Assembly (NCBI RefSeq): GCF_002968295.1
Contig: NZ_CP134399.1
Coordinates: forward strand, 3,844,001 to 3,908,000
Reading direction: 5' to 3'
DNA length: 64,000 nucleotides
Source: Mycobacterium sp. ITM-2016-00317
Lineage (GTDB): Bacteria > Actinomycetota > Actinomycetes > Mycobacteriales > Mycobacteriaceae
Program-made: the position numbers and the translations under genes
Shown: in pieces, positions 57,395 through 64,000 of the stretch
Layout: every line of letters begins with the position of its first letter
Position numbering within the stretch: the first letter of the stretch is position 1
The notes under the pieces: model-generated
Database searches by the model: none
The model's input: the letters and a program-made list of their open reading frames with translations, nothing else
What the model was told of the DNA's origin: nothing

Positions 57395-58354
57395 TCAACC
57401 GACGCTGATCGCGTCCAGTCGCTCCTTGATGAAGGCCGCCGAGGTCACCGGATCCAGCCCGGTCACCTTGCCGACGGGCGGCGCCAGCGGCGTGACGAGC
57501 GCGTCGTGATCTGCCTCGTAGAAATAGATCAACGACACCAGGTCCTCCTCGGGCGCGTCCGGCTGCGGGGGCAGCACCCGGTGCCGACCCGACGGCCACC
57601 GACGGCCACTCCAATACTCCAGCAGGTCACCGATGTTCACCGTCAACGCGTCCGGGTCGTACGGGGCGTCCTCCCACCCTGCCTCCTCCGAGTACACCTG
57701 CAGCCCGCCGGCGCCGGGCTCACGGTCCAGGATCGTGACGGTGCCGAAGTCGGTGTGCGGGCCGATGCGGAACTGGCCGGGTTCGGGTTCGCCGACGACG
57801 CTGACCGGTGGGTAGTGGTTGATGTTCATCGTCCACGTCGGCCTGGCGGCCAGCTCGGCGAACGGATTGACCTCCATGGAGAGCGCGTGGGCGCACAGCG
57901 CGAGCAGATCATCGGCGACCCGCCTCATCTGCGCGGTGTACTCGGTCACCAGGGATTGCAGAGCGGGCACCTCGCGCGGCCAGACGTTCGGTGCGAACCA
58001 GATCCGGTCGACCTCCGCGTCACCGGTCGCGGTGTCGGCGCCGAGGCTGAAGCTCTCCTTGAGGTCCGGCGGGGTCTCAGTGCCCTCGGCGAAGCCGTTG
58101 GCCTCCGCGCCCGGCCCGATCCAGCCGCGCCCGCCCACCGGCACCGAGTAGTGCTGCTTGACCGCTTCGGGCAGCGCGAAGAACTCGCGGGCCGCGGCAC
58201 GCACGTCCCGCGCCAGCGCCGGGTCCACCCCGTGCCCGCGCACCAGCACGAAGCCGGCTCGCTGCAGACCTGCGTCGATCTGCTCGGCGACCTCGTCGGC
58301 AGCCGAACCGCCGGCGCGCCATGCCGAAAGGTCGACCGTCGCAATGACACTCAT
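57395..58354 (-). CDS. 2-oxoglutarate/Fe(II) oxygenase, isopenicillin-N-synthase-like
   Basis: A 319-residue oxygenase. A DIOX_N domain is at residues 5-125 (GFVLVRGHGVDPALARDV). The 2OG-Fe(II) domain has the HxD in FRIGPHTDFGTVTILDR, and the distal His and Arg are in SGRHRVLPPQ. NINHYPP is typical too. The substrate is unknown. It lies between rpiB and the deaminase gene on the same strand, 65 bases upstream of rpiB. Confidence 0.88.
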   Translation of the reverse strand: MSVIATVDLSAWRAGGSAADEVAEQIDAGLQRAGFVLVRGHGVDPALARDVRAAAREFFALPEAVKQHYSVPVGGRGWIGPGAEANGFAEGTETPPDLKESFSLGADTATGDAEVDRIWFAPNVWPREVPALQSLVTEYTAQMRRVADDLLALCAHALSMEVNPFAELAARPTWTMNINHYPPVSVVGEPEPGQFRIGPHTDFGTVTILDREPGAGGLQVYSEEAGWEDAPYDPDALTVNIGDLLEYWSGRRWPSGRHRVLPPQPDAPEEDLVSLIYFYEADHDALVTPLAPPVGKVTGLDPVTSAAFIKERLDAISVG

Positions 58355-58376
58355 CTACTTGACACTCCTCACGTGC

Positions 58377-58850
58377 TCACTCGCCGATGTCCTCGGCCCA
58401 CAGCTGCGGGTTGGCGGCGATGAACTCGCTCATCATCGTCACGCACCGTTCGTCGTCGAGGACCGTGACGTCGACGCCATGCTCGGCGAGCCAGTCGTGT
58501 CCACCGGTGAAGGTCCGGCTCTCCCCGATCACGACGGCGCCGATGTTGAACTGCCGCACCAGACCGCTGCAGTACCAGCAGGGCGAGAGCGTGGTCACCA
58601 TGATCGTCGAGCGGTACCCACGCTGCCGCCCGGCGTTGCGGAACGCATCGGTCTCGGCATGGATGGACGGGTCGTCGAGCTGCACCCGCCGGTTGTGGCC
58701 GCTGCCCAGCAGCGTGCCGTCGGCCGCGAACAGCGCCGCGCCGATCGGAATACCGCCTTCGGCCAACCCTTTTCGCGCCTCCTCGACAGCGACGTCGAGC
58801 ATCTGCTGAGGAGTCGGTATGGCTTCGCTGCGGTGATCCTGGTTCGACAC
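58377..58850 (-). CDS. Cytidine/deoxycytidylate deaminase-family protein (nucleoside/cytosine deaminase)
   Basis: A 157-residue zinc deaminase. HAETDAFRNAG carries the zinc His and catalytic Glu, and PCWYCSG carries the two zinc Cys. GGIPIGAALFAADG and the C-terminal FIAANPQLWAEDIGE match cytosine/guanine deaminases. The GTG start at 58850 (SNQDHRSE) gives normal family length, and CATAAT lies 7 bases before it, consistent with leaderless transcription. The longer frame from 58940 would overlap a terminator hairpin. Confidence 0.86.
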   Translation of the reverse strand: MSNQDHRSEAIPTPQQMLDVAVEEARKGLAEGGIPIGAALFAADGTLLGSGHNRRVQLDDPSIHAETDAFRNAGRQRGYRSTIMVTTLSPCWYCSGLVRQFNIGAVVIGESRTFTGGHDWLAEHGVDVTVLDDERCVTMMSEFIAANPQLWAEDIGE

Positions 58851-58907
58851 AGCACCAATTATGCGGCCCCCGCTGGTCGTCTCGGCCGCAATCACCGCTA
58901 CACCCTC

Positions 58908-58946
58908 ATCCTGTTGCCTCCGGCTCGCAACCGGAGGCAACAGGAT
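58908..58946 (-). terminator. Perfect 16-bp hairpin between DsbA-like gene and deaminase
   Basis: ATCCTGTTGCCTCCGG (58908-58923) pairs perfectly with CCGGAGGCAACAGGAT (58931-58946); the loop is CTCGCAA. It lies 18 bases after the stop of the DsbA-like gene and separates it from the deaminase, which then needs its own promoter. Confidence 0.75.
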
Positions 58947-58964
58947 CGAAACATTCCGGTGAGG

Positions 58965-59582
58965 TCAGTCGAACTCGGGGCGCTCGGTGCGGGTCCGCTT
59001 GAGCTCCCAGAAGTGCGGATAGGACGCGAAGATCACCGACGCGTCCCACAGGCCCGCCTCCTCGCCGCGCGGGATGCGTGAGAGGACCGGACCGAAGAAT
59101 GCGACACCGTTGACGTGGATGGTCGGCGTGCCGACGTCGGGACCGACGGCGTCCATGCCCTCGTGATGGCTCTTGCGCAACGCGTCGTCGTAGTCGGTCG
59201 ACGTCGCGGCCTCGGCGAGTTCGGCGGGCAGTCCGACCTCGTCCAGGGACTCCGCGATCGCCCGGGCGAAGGTGGGGTCGGTCTCCCGGTAGCCGAGATT
59301 GTGGATGCGGGTGCCCAGCGCCGTGTAGAGCGGCCGCAGGATCTCCGGGCCCTTGGCCTGTTCGGCGGCGATCGCCACCCGCACCGGCCCCCAGGCCTTC
59401 TTCATCGCCTCCTGGTACTCCTCGGGCAGGTCGCGTCCCTCGTTGAGCACCGCCAGGCTCATCACGTGGAAGTTGACGTCGATGTCGCGCACCTTCTCGG
59501 CCTCAAGCACCCAGCGGGAGGTGATCCAGGCCCACGGGCACAGCGGGTCGAACCAGAAATCGGCGCGGGACTTCTCAGACAT
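58965..59582 (-). CDS. DsbA/thioredoxin-fold oxidoreductase, Rv2466c-like (mycothiol-linked)
   Basis: A 205-residue DsbA-family protein close to Rv2466c, a mycothiol-dependent reductase. The active-site region reads [13 protein letters not shown]: the first Cys is present but the second of the usual CPWC is Ala, so it has a single redox Cys. [30 protein letters not shown] supplies the cis-Pro loop. The start ATG at 59582 is preferred over an upstream frame start at 59690. It is divergent from pepN, as in M. tuberculosis. Confidence 0.92.
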   Translation of the reverse strand: MSEKSRADFWFDPLCPWAWITSRWVLEAEKVRDIDVNFHVMSLAVLNEGRDLPEEYQEAMKKAWGPVRVAIAAEQAKGPEILRPLYTALGTRIHNLGYRETDPTFARAIAESLDEVGLPAELAEAATSTDYDDALRKSHHEGMDAVGPDVGTPTIHVNGVAFFGPVLSRIPRGEEAGLWDASVIFASYPHFWELKRTRTERPEFD

Positions 59583-59669
59583 TTGCGTGGTCCTCTCGTA
59601 TGCATGCAGCTGTGACAGACGTCGTTCGGCACAACCCGCGACACCCGTCCCGTCTTCCCGGGATGAGGC

Positions 59670-59684
59670 TAGTGTTGTCGAGCG
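59670..59684 (+). promoter_or_regulatory. Probable (near-)leaderless promoter of pepN
   Basis: TAGTGT (59670-59675, TANNNT) lies 8 bases upstream of the GTG at 59684; the intervening TGTCGAGC is not a convincing ribosome-binding site. Confidence 0.4.
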
Positions 59685-62272
59685 TGGCACTTCCTAATCT
59701 GACCCGCGACCAAGCCGCCGAGCGCGCCGCACTGGTGACCGTCGACAGCTACCGGATCGACCTTGATCTGACCGACGGTGCGGGCAAACCCGGTGAGCGC
59801 ACCTTCCGGTCCGTGACGACCGTCGAATTCGACGCTCTCGCCGGCGCCGACACCTACATCGACCTGGCCGCGGCGACCGTCCGCAAAGCCACTCTCAACG
59901 GCGTCGATATCGACGTTTCCGGTTACGACGAGGCCACCGGGATCCCGCTGGCCGGCGTCGAAGGGCACAACGTGCTGACCGTCGACGCGGACTGCCGCTA
60001 CTCCAACACCGGCGAGGGACTGCACCGTTTCGTCGACCCCGTCGACGACGAGGTGTACCTGTACTCGCAATTCGAAACCGCCGACGCCAAACGGATGTTC
60101 GCGTGTTTCGATCAGCCTGATCTGAAAGCGGCGTTCGACGTCACCGTGGTGGCCCCCGCGCACTGGGAGGTGGTCTCCAACGGCGCCACCGTCTCCGTCG
60201 AGGACCTCGACTCGGGCGCCAAGCGGCACACCTTCAAAGCCACCCCACGGATGAGCACCTACCTGGTGGCGCTCATCGCCGGGCCCTACGCCCGCTGGGA
60301 CGACCAGTACTCCGACGACCACGGGGACATCCCGCTGGGCATCTTCTGCCGCAAATCCCTGGCCGACTACATGGACGAGGAGCGGCTGTTCACCGAGACC
60401 AAGCAGGGCTTCGGTTTCTACCACCGCAACTTCGGCGTCCCCTACGCCTTCGGCAAGTACGACCAGCTGTTCGTGCCCGAGTTCAACGCAGGCGCGATGG
60501 AGAACGCCGGCGCGGTCACGTTCCTTGAGGATTACGTGTTCCGCAGCAAGGTCACCCGCGCGTCCTACGAGCGCCGCGCCGAGACCGTGCTGCACGAGAT
60601 GGCCCACATGTGGTTCGGCGACCTGGTCACCATGCAGTGGTGGGATGACCTGTGGCTCAACGAATCCTTTGCGACGTTCGCGTCGGTGCTGTGCCAGGCC
60701 GAGGCCACCGAGTACACCCAGGCCTGGACCACGTTCGCCAATGTCGAGAAGTCCTGGGCCTACCGGCAGGACCAGCTGCCGTCGACCCACCCGGTGGCCG
60801 CCGACATCCCGGACCTGCACGCCGTGGAGGTCAACTTCGACGGCATCACCTACGCCAAGGGCGCCAGCGTGCTCAAGCAGCTGGTCGCCTACGTCGGGCT
60901 CGACGCGTTCCTGGCCGGACTGCGGGACTACTTCCGCGACCACGCGTTCGGCAACGCCACGTTCGGCGACCTGCTGGGGGCGCTGGAGAAGTCGTCCGGA
61001 CGCGACCTGTCGGGCTGGGGCAGGCAGTGGCTCAAGACCACCGGCCTGAACACGCTGCGCCCCGAGTTCGACGTCGACGCCGACGGCACGTTCACCCGGT
61101 TCGCGATCGGGCAGGGCGGCGCCAAACCCGGTGAGGGCGAGACCCGCGTGCACCGGCTGGCGGTCGGCATCTACGACGAGGACAGCTCGGGCAAGCTGGT
61201 CCGGGTGCGCCGCGAGGAGCTCGACGTCGACGGTGAGACCACCGAAGTCCCTGCTCTGCAAGGCGTTCCGCGGGGCAAGCTGATCCTCGTCAACGACGAC
61301 GACCTGACCTACTGCTCGCTGCGGCTCGACCCGGACTCGCTGCAGACGGTGCTGTCCCGCATCGCCGACATCGCCGAGCCGCTCCCCCGCACGCTGGCGT
61401 GGTCGGCGGCGTGGGAGATGACCCGCGACGCCGAGCTGCGTGCCCGGGATTTCGTCGCGCTGGTGATCAGCGGTCTGCACGCCGAGACGGAGGTCGGTGT
61501 GGCGCAGCGGCTGCTGCTGCAGGCGCAGACCGCACTGGGTTCCTACGCGGACCCGGCGTGGGCGGCGGAGAACGGCTGGCCCGCGTTCGGCGACGCCTTG
61601 CTGGACCTGGCCGCCGAGGCCGAGCCGGGATCGGACCATCAGCTCGCGTTCGTGAACGCGCTGTGCACCTCGGTGCTCTCGCCCAACCACATCGCGGTGC
61701 TGTCGACGCTGCTCGACAACGAGCCCGCCGAGGTCAATCTTCCGGGGCTGGTGCTCGACACCGATCTGCGCTGGCGCGTGGTCACCGCGCTGGCCCGCGC
61801 CGGGGTGATCGACGCCGACGGCCCGCAGACGCCGTTCATCGACGCCGAGGCCGCCAACGACCGCACGGCCGCCGGACGACGCCAGGCCGCCGCTGCGGCG
61901 GCGGCGCGGCCGCAGGCGGCGGTCAAGGACGCGGCATGGGAGCAGGTCGTCGAGGACGACACGCTGGCCAACATCACCGCCAGGGCGATCATCGGCGGCT
62001 TCGTGCAGCCTGGACAGGGGCAGCTGCTGGCGCCGTTCCGGGACCGCTACTTCAGCGCGATCTCGGGGGTCTGGGAGAGGCGCTCCAGCGAGGTCGCGCA
62101 GACCGTGGTCGTCGGGCTGTACCCGTCCTGGGAGATCACGCAGGAGGCCCTGGACGCGGCCGACCGGTTCCTGTCCGATCCCGAGGTACCGCCGGCGCTG
62201 CGCCGGCTGGTGGTGGAGGGCCGGGCCGGCGTCGAGCGCTCGCTGCGGGCCCGGCAGTTCGACGGCAGCTAA
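59684..62272 (+). CDS. pepN: Aminopeptidase N (M1 family)
   Basis: An 862-residue zinc metallopeptidase that removes N-terminal residues from peptides in the cytosol. The exopeptidase motif GAMEN is in [18 protein letters not shown]. The zinc site is [27 protein letters not shown] (HExxH-18-E). The M1 N-terminal beta domain and a C-terminal ERAP1-like helical domain flank them. The GTG start at 59684 ([11 protein letters not shown]) matches the [11 protein letters not shown] start I recall for M. tuberculosis; the ATG at 59600 would add 28 residues into the divergent promoter. Confidence 0.95.
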   Translation: MALPNLTRDQAAERAALVTVDSYRIDLDLTDGAGKPGERTFRSVTTVEFDALAGADTYIDLAAATVRKATLNGVDIDVSGYDEATGIPLAGVEGHNVLTVDADCRYSNTGEGLHRFVDPVDDEVYLYSQFETADAKRMFACFDQPDLKAAFDVTVVAPAHWEVVSNGATVSVEDLDSGAKRHTFKATPRMSTYLVALIAGPYARWDDQYSDDHGDIPLGIFCRKSLADYMDEERLFTETKQGFGFYHRNFGVPYAFGKYDQLFVPEFNAGAMENAGAVTFLEDYVFRSKVTRASYERRAETVLHEMAHMWFGDLVTMQWWDDLWLNESFATFASVLCQAEATEYTQAWTTFANVEKSWAYRQDQLPSTHPVAADIPDLHAVEVNFDGITYAKGASVLKQLVAYVGLDAFLAGLRDYFRDHAFGNATFGDLLGALEKSSGRDLSGWGRQWLKTTGLNTLRPEFDVDADGTFTRFAIGQGGAKPGEGETRVHRLAVGIYDEDSSGKLVRVRREELDVDGETTEVPALQGVPRGKLILVNDDDLTYCSLRLDPDSLQTVLSRIADIAEPLPRTLAWSAAWEMTRDAELRARDFVALVISGLHAETEVGVAQRLLLQAQTALGSYADPAWAAENGWPAFGDALLDLAAEAEPGSDHQLAFVNALCTSVLSPNHIAVLSTLLDNEPAEVNLPGLVLDTDLRWRVVTALARAGVIDADGPQTPFIDAEAANDRTAAGRRQAAAAAAARPQAAVKDAAWEQVVEDDTLANITARAIIGGFVQPGQGQLLAPFRDRYFSAISGVWERRSSEVAQTVVVGLYPSWEITQEALDAADRFLSDPEVPPALRRLVVEGRAGVERSLRARQFDGS

Positions 62273-62290
62273 CCCGGCACCCCCGTTCGC

Positions 62291-62350
62291 GCGAGCGTGC
62301 GCGGCGGCGGCCGACACGCCGATGTCGTAGCCGACTTCGCGCACGCTCGC
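62291..62350. repeat. 13-bp perfect inverted repeat, mycobacterial-type intergenic palindrome
   Basis: GCGAGCGTGCGCG (62291-62303) and CGCGCACGCTCGC (62338-62350) lie between pepN and the HNH gene. The 34-base loop is GC-rich. Related TTCGCGCGAGCGTGCG sequences are common between mycobacterial genes, from memory. It may terminate pepN. Confidence 0.6.
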
Positions 62351-62366
62351 ACCCCATGCTCTTGGG

Positions 62367-62759
62367 GTGGCGGTGAACAACAGTCGGAGGGCGCGCGCGG
62401 CGCGCCGGCGCAAGCGTCGGGTGGCGGCCGTGGTCAACGACCTGACCGACGCGCAATGGACCTCGATCAAGGCCTCCTGGGACGGCTGCGCCTATTGCGG
62501 GCAGACCACCGGGACGATGCAGCGCGACTGCGTGATGGCGATCTCGCGCGGCGGCCGGTACACCATCGACAACGTGGTACCCGCCTGCGCGGCGTGCAAT
62601 GCCAGCAAGTGCAACGACGAGGTCACCGGCTGGCTGCGGCGCAAGCGGCTCGACGAACGGCTGTTCCTGGAGCGCTACGTGCGGATCAGGGCCGAACTTC
62701 TGGCGCAGGAACGCCAAACCGCCGTCACGGTGGCTCCGGAGGTCCGGCCGCTACCGTGA
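62367..62759 (+). CDS. HNH-endonuclease-fold protein with atypical active site
   Basis: A 130-residue protein. A very basic N-terminus (RRARAARRRKRRVAAVV) is followed by a zinc-ribbon-like HNH module: CAYCG, then MQRDCVMAISRGGRYTIDNVVPACAACNASKCND. The DH of the usual DHxxPxSxGG is DC here, so the first catalytic His is replaced by Cys. The Asn and second Cys pair remain. It may be a diverged DNA-binding module. Start GTG at 62367. It is convergent with the DUF5130 gene. Confidence 0.8.
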   Translation: MAVNNSRRARAARRRKRRVAAVVNDLTDAQWTSIKASWDGCAYCGQTTGTMQRDCVMAISRGGRYTIDNVVPACAACNASKCNDEVTGWLRRKRLDERLFLERYVRIRAELLAQERQTAVTVAPEVRPLP

Positions 62760-62778
62760 CGGCGGTTTCGCGAAAAAA

Positions 62779-63255
62779 TCAGCGGGGCGAGACCCCGGCC
62801 GACAGCACGCGGATGCCGCTGAGCAGGCCGTCGATCAGGTTGCCCTCGCGGAATGACGCCGCCGCGGCGGAGACGCCGAGCGGGGCGGCCTCCTCGATGC
62901 CGCGGCCCTTGACGTCCGCGCCGTAGACGACCTCGATCGCGTGCTGGTCCGGCGACACCGCGAGCAGCACGGCGTTGTTCGGGGTGGGCACCTTCGCGAG
63001 GATCTCGCGGGCGGTCGCCGCAGGGTCGGCGCCGAGGCTGCCGATGTACACCGCGAAGCGCGCCTTGGCCGCGCGCGACCCGTACTTGAGCGCGTTGTCG
63101 AGAACCACCAGGTCCTTGGTCGGGAACGGGTAGTGCACCGACAGGGCGCCGGGCTCGGTGACCGCCGAGATCCGTCCGCTGGCGGTGATGGCCGATCCGT
63201 AGGGCAGTTCGGCGAGGTCGAGTCCGCCGGCCTTGGTCACTTCACCACTTGCCAC
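62779..63255 (-). CDS. DUF5130 (TPM-like) protein, possible cytochrome oxidase accessory subunit
   Basis: A 158-residue protein of the actinobacterial DUF5130 family, with a TPM/phosphatase-like core ([43 protein letters not shown]). No signal peptide or membrane helix is seen. The start GTG at 63255 is chosen because GGAGG lies 8 bases before it; the GTG at 63264 falls inside that Shine-Dalgarno. It overlaps the upstream membrane-protein gene by 14 bases. From memory, the pair beside pepN in M. smegmatis was found in the bcc-aa3 supercomplex; unverified here. Confidence 0.75.
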   Translation of the reverse strand: MASGEVTKAGGLDLAELPYGSAITASGRISAVTEPGALSVHYPFPTKDLVVLDNALKYGSRAAKARFAVYIGSLGADPAATAREILAKVPTPNNAVLLAVSPDQHAIEVVYGADVKGRGIEEAAPLGVSAAAASFREGNLIDGLLSGIRVLSAGVSPR

Positions 63256-63475
63256 TTGCGCCACCTCCGATGGTCAGGTGCGAATCATGACCGCCATGGC
63301 CGTGGTCCGCGGGTTCTTCGGCCGCCCACAAGATGGGCTCGTGCGTCCACTTCCCGGACATGTCGAACGTCTCGGGGTGCGGGCCCTTCTTGGTGAAGAT
63401 GAACAGCGACAGAAGCCCGGCCAATGCCAGCGGGACTACTACGAAGCTTGCGTGTGCAAGAGCTGTTGAAGTCAC
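63242..63475 (-). CDS. Small single-span membrane protein (77 residues), partner of DUF5130 protein
   Basis: A 77-residue protein with one membrane helix ([19 protein letters not shown]), then [24 protein letters not shown] and a His/Gly-rich tail ([10 protein letters not shown]) that could bind metal. The GTG at 63475 is the start: an upstream frame to 63700 belongs to an overlapping region of the HNH gene. Its 3' end overlaps the DUF5130 gene. The pairing and size fit the small accessory subunit of the mycobacterial aa3 oxidase recalled from M. smegmatis, but I cannot check it. Confidence 0.72.
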   Translation of the reverse strand: MTSTALAHASFVVVPLALAGLLSLFIFTKKGPHPETFDMSGKWTHEPILWAAEEPADHGHGGHDSHLTIGGGASGKW

Positions 63476-63500
63476 CCGCAAACCGTATCCCACGGCCGTG

Positions 63501-64000
63501 TCAGGCCGCTCCCTCACCCAGGTATCGCACCCAGGCCGGGTCGAGTTCCTTGACGCTGGACAGCAGCCGCCAGTGCTGGCCCTTCGGTGGCAGCGGCGTG
63601 GTGTGCAGCGCCCAGCCCAGCTCGCCGAGCAGGCGGTCGGCCTTGCGGTGGTTGCACGACGAGCACGCCGCCACGCAGTTCTCCCAGGAATGGGCGCCAC
63701 CGCGGCTACGCGGGACGACGTGGTCGACGGTGTCGGCCTTCGCGCCGCAGTACGCGCAGCGGAAGCGGTCCCGGTGCATGAGCGCGGCCCGGGTCATCGG
63801 GATGCGGGCCCGGTACGGCACCCGCACGAAGGTGCGCAGCCGGATGACGGTCGGGACGACGATCGCCCGGGTCGCCGAGTGGATGACCGGGCCGACCGGG
63901 TCGTCGTGGACCACGTCGGCCTTGCCGCACATCAGCATGATCACCGCCCGGCGCATCGGCAGCGCCGTGAGCGGTTCGAAGGTCGAGTTCAGCAGCAGTA
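63501..64000 (-). CDS. HNH endonuclease (Rv2469c-like), 5' end beyond window
   Basis: The frame is open to the right edge ([19 protein letters not shown] precedes the internal ATG at 63956), so the N-terminus is outside. The HNH module is complete: [42 protein letters not shown], with DH, N and the second Cys pair. The C-terminal part [10 protein letters not shown] is typical. It is the intact counterpart to the atypical HNH at 62367. The function is unknown; no mobile-element genes accompany it. Confidence 0.88.
   Translation of the reverse strand, partial: LLLNSTFEPLTALPMRRAVIMLMCGKADVVHDDPVGPVIHSATRAIVVPTVIRLRTFVRVPYRARIPMTRAALMHRDRFRCAYCGAKADTVDHVVPRSRGGAHSWENCVAACSSCNHRKADRLLGELGWALHTTPLPPKGQHWRLLSSVKELDPAWVRYLGEGAA

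Noticed and set aside
59669..62470. 933-residue open frame antisense to pepN
   Set aside because: It mirrors the pepN codons, has Val/Gly/Arg-rich shadow composition and no motifs; pepN has its zinc site and family length.
62367..64000. Phage or homing-element remnant because of two HNH genes
   Set aside because: No integrase, terminase or intron features; both lie in a conserved chromosomal neighbourhood.

Overview
The window is high-GC actinobacterial chromosome, almost certainly a fast-growing environmental mycobacterium (Mycolicibacterium-like). The evidence is the clpX / clpP2-clpP1-tig / tRNA-Pro / tRNA-Gly block and the nei2-rpiB-(2OG oxygenase)-(deaminase)-DsbA-pepN-HNH-DUF5130-HNH block, which match from memory the order around Rv2457c-Rv2469c of M. 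tuberculosis. Dense ATGA/GTGA start-stop overlaps and apparent leaderless starts (TANNNT box 6-8 nt before the initiation codon) fit the same group. Between the conserved blocks lies about 37 kb of catabolic accessory DNA.

Layout. (1) 1-11089, plus strand: a tightly overlapping operon with a nitrilase-family amidohydrolase (cut by the left edge), a NicX-type 2,5-dihydroxypyridine dioxygenase, an FAD hydroxylase, a complete SsuABC/TauABC-type importer, a UbiD-type decarboxylase, a 49-residue zinc ribbon, two flavin-reductase-like proteins, the prFMN synthase UbiX and a formamidase-like hydrolase. I read it as an uptake and ring-opening pathway for an N-heteroaromatic carboxylic acid. (2) 11109-16225: a LacI regulator divergent from a PhyH-type dioxygenase, two Gfo/Idh/MocA dehydrogenases and an IolE-like inosose dehydratase. 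(3) 17438-30225: an inositol regulon, with a ribose-type ABC importer, a LacI regulator with palindromic operators, hydroxypyruvate isomerase, a GntR/HutC regulator and iolC-aldolase-iolB-iolD-iolG plus a TIM-barrel isomerase. A 14-bp sequence shared by the importer and iolC promoters suggests joint control. (4) 30246-41502: a CPA1 antiporter, an OxyS-like LysR regulator divergent from an FdhF/YdeP oxidoreductase and FdhD, a glycosyltransferase, clpX, small proteins and a vanadium-haloperoxidase-like protein. (5) 41645-44788: clpP2, clpP1, tig and two tRNAs. (6) 44889-56000: mixed genes, including an XRE-AKR-hydrolase-EthD operon, a Crp/FNR regulator, a secreted protein, a polytopic membrane protein and a second CPA1 antiporter. 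(7) 56046-64000: the conserved nei2-rpiB-pepN neighbourhood, ending in an HNH endonuclease cut by the right edge.

Four genes (NicX-like, PhyH-like, aldo/keto reductase, metallo-beta-lactamase) carry five apparent -1 frameshifts in total. Each is repaired by restoring one base to a short G or C run, and the repaired lengths fit the families. This looks more like base loss in the assembly than gene decay. No insertion sequence, prophage, CRISPR array or replication origin was seen.
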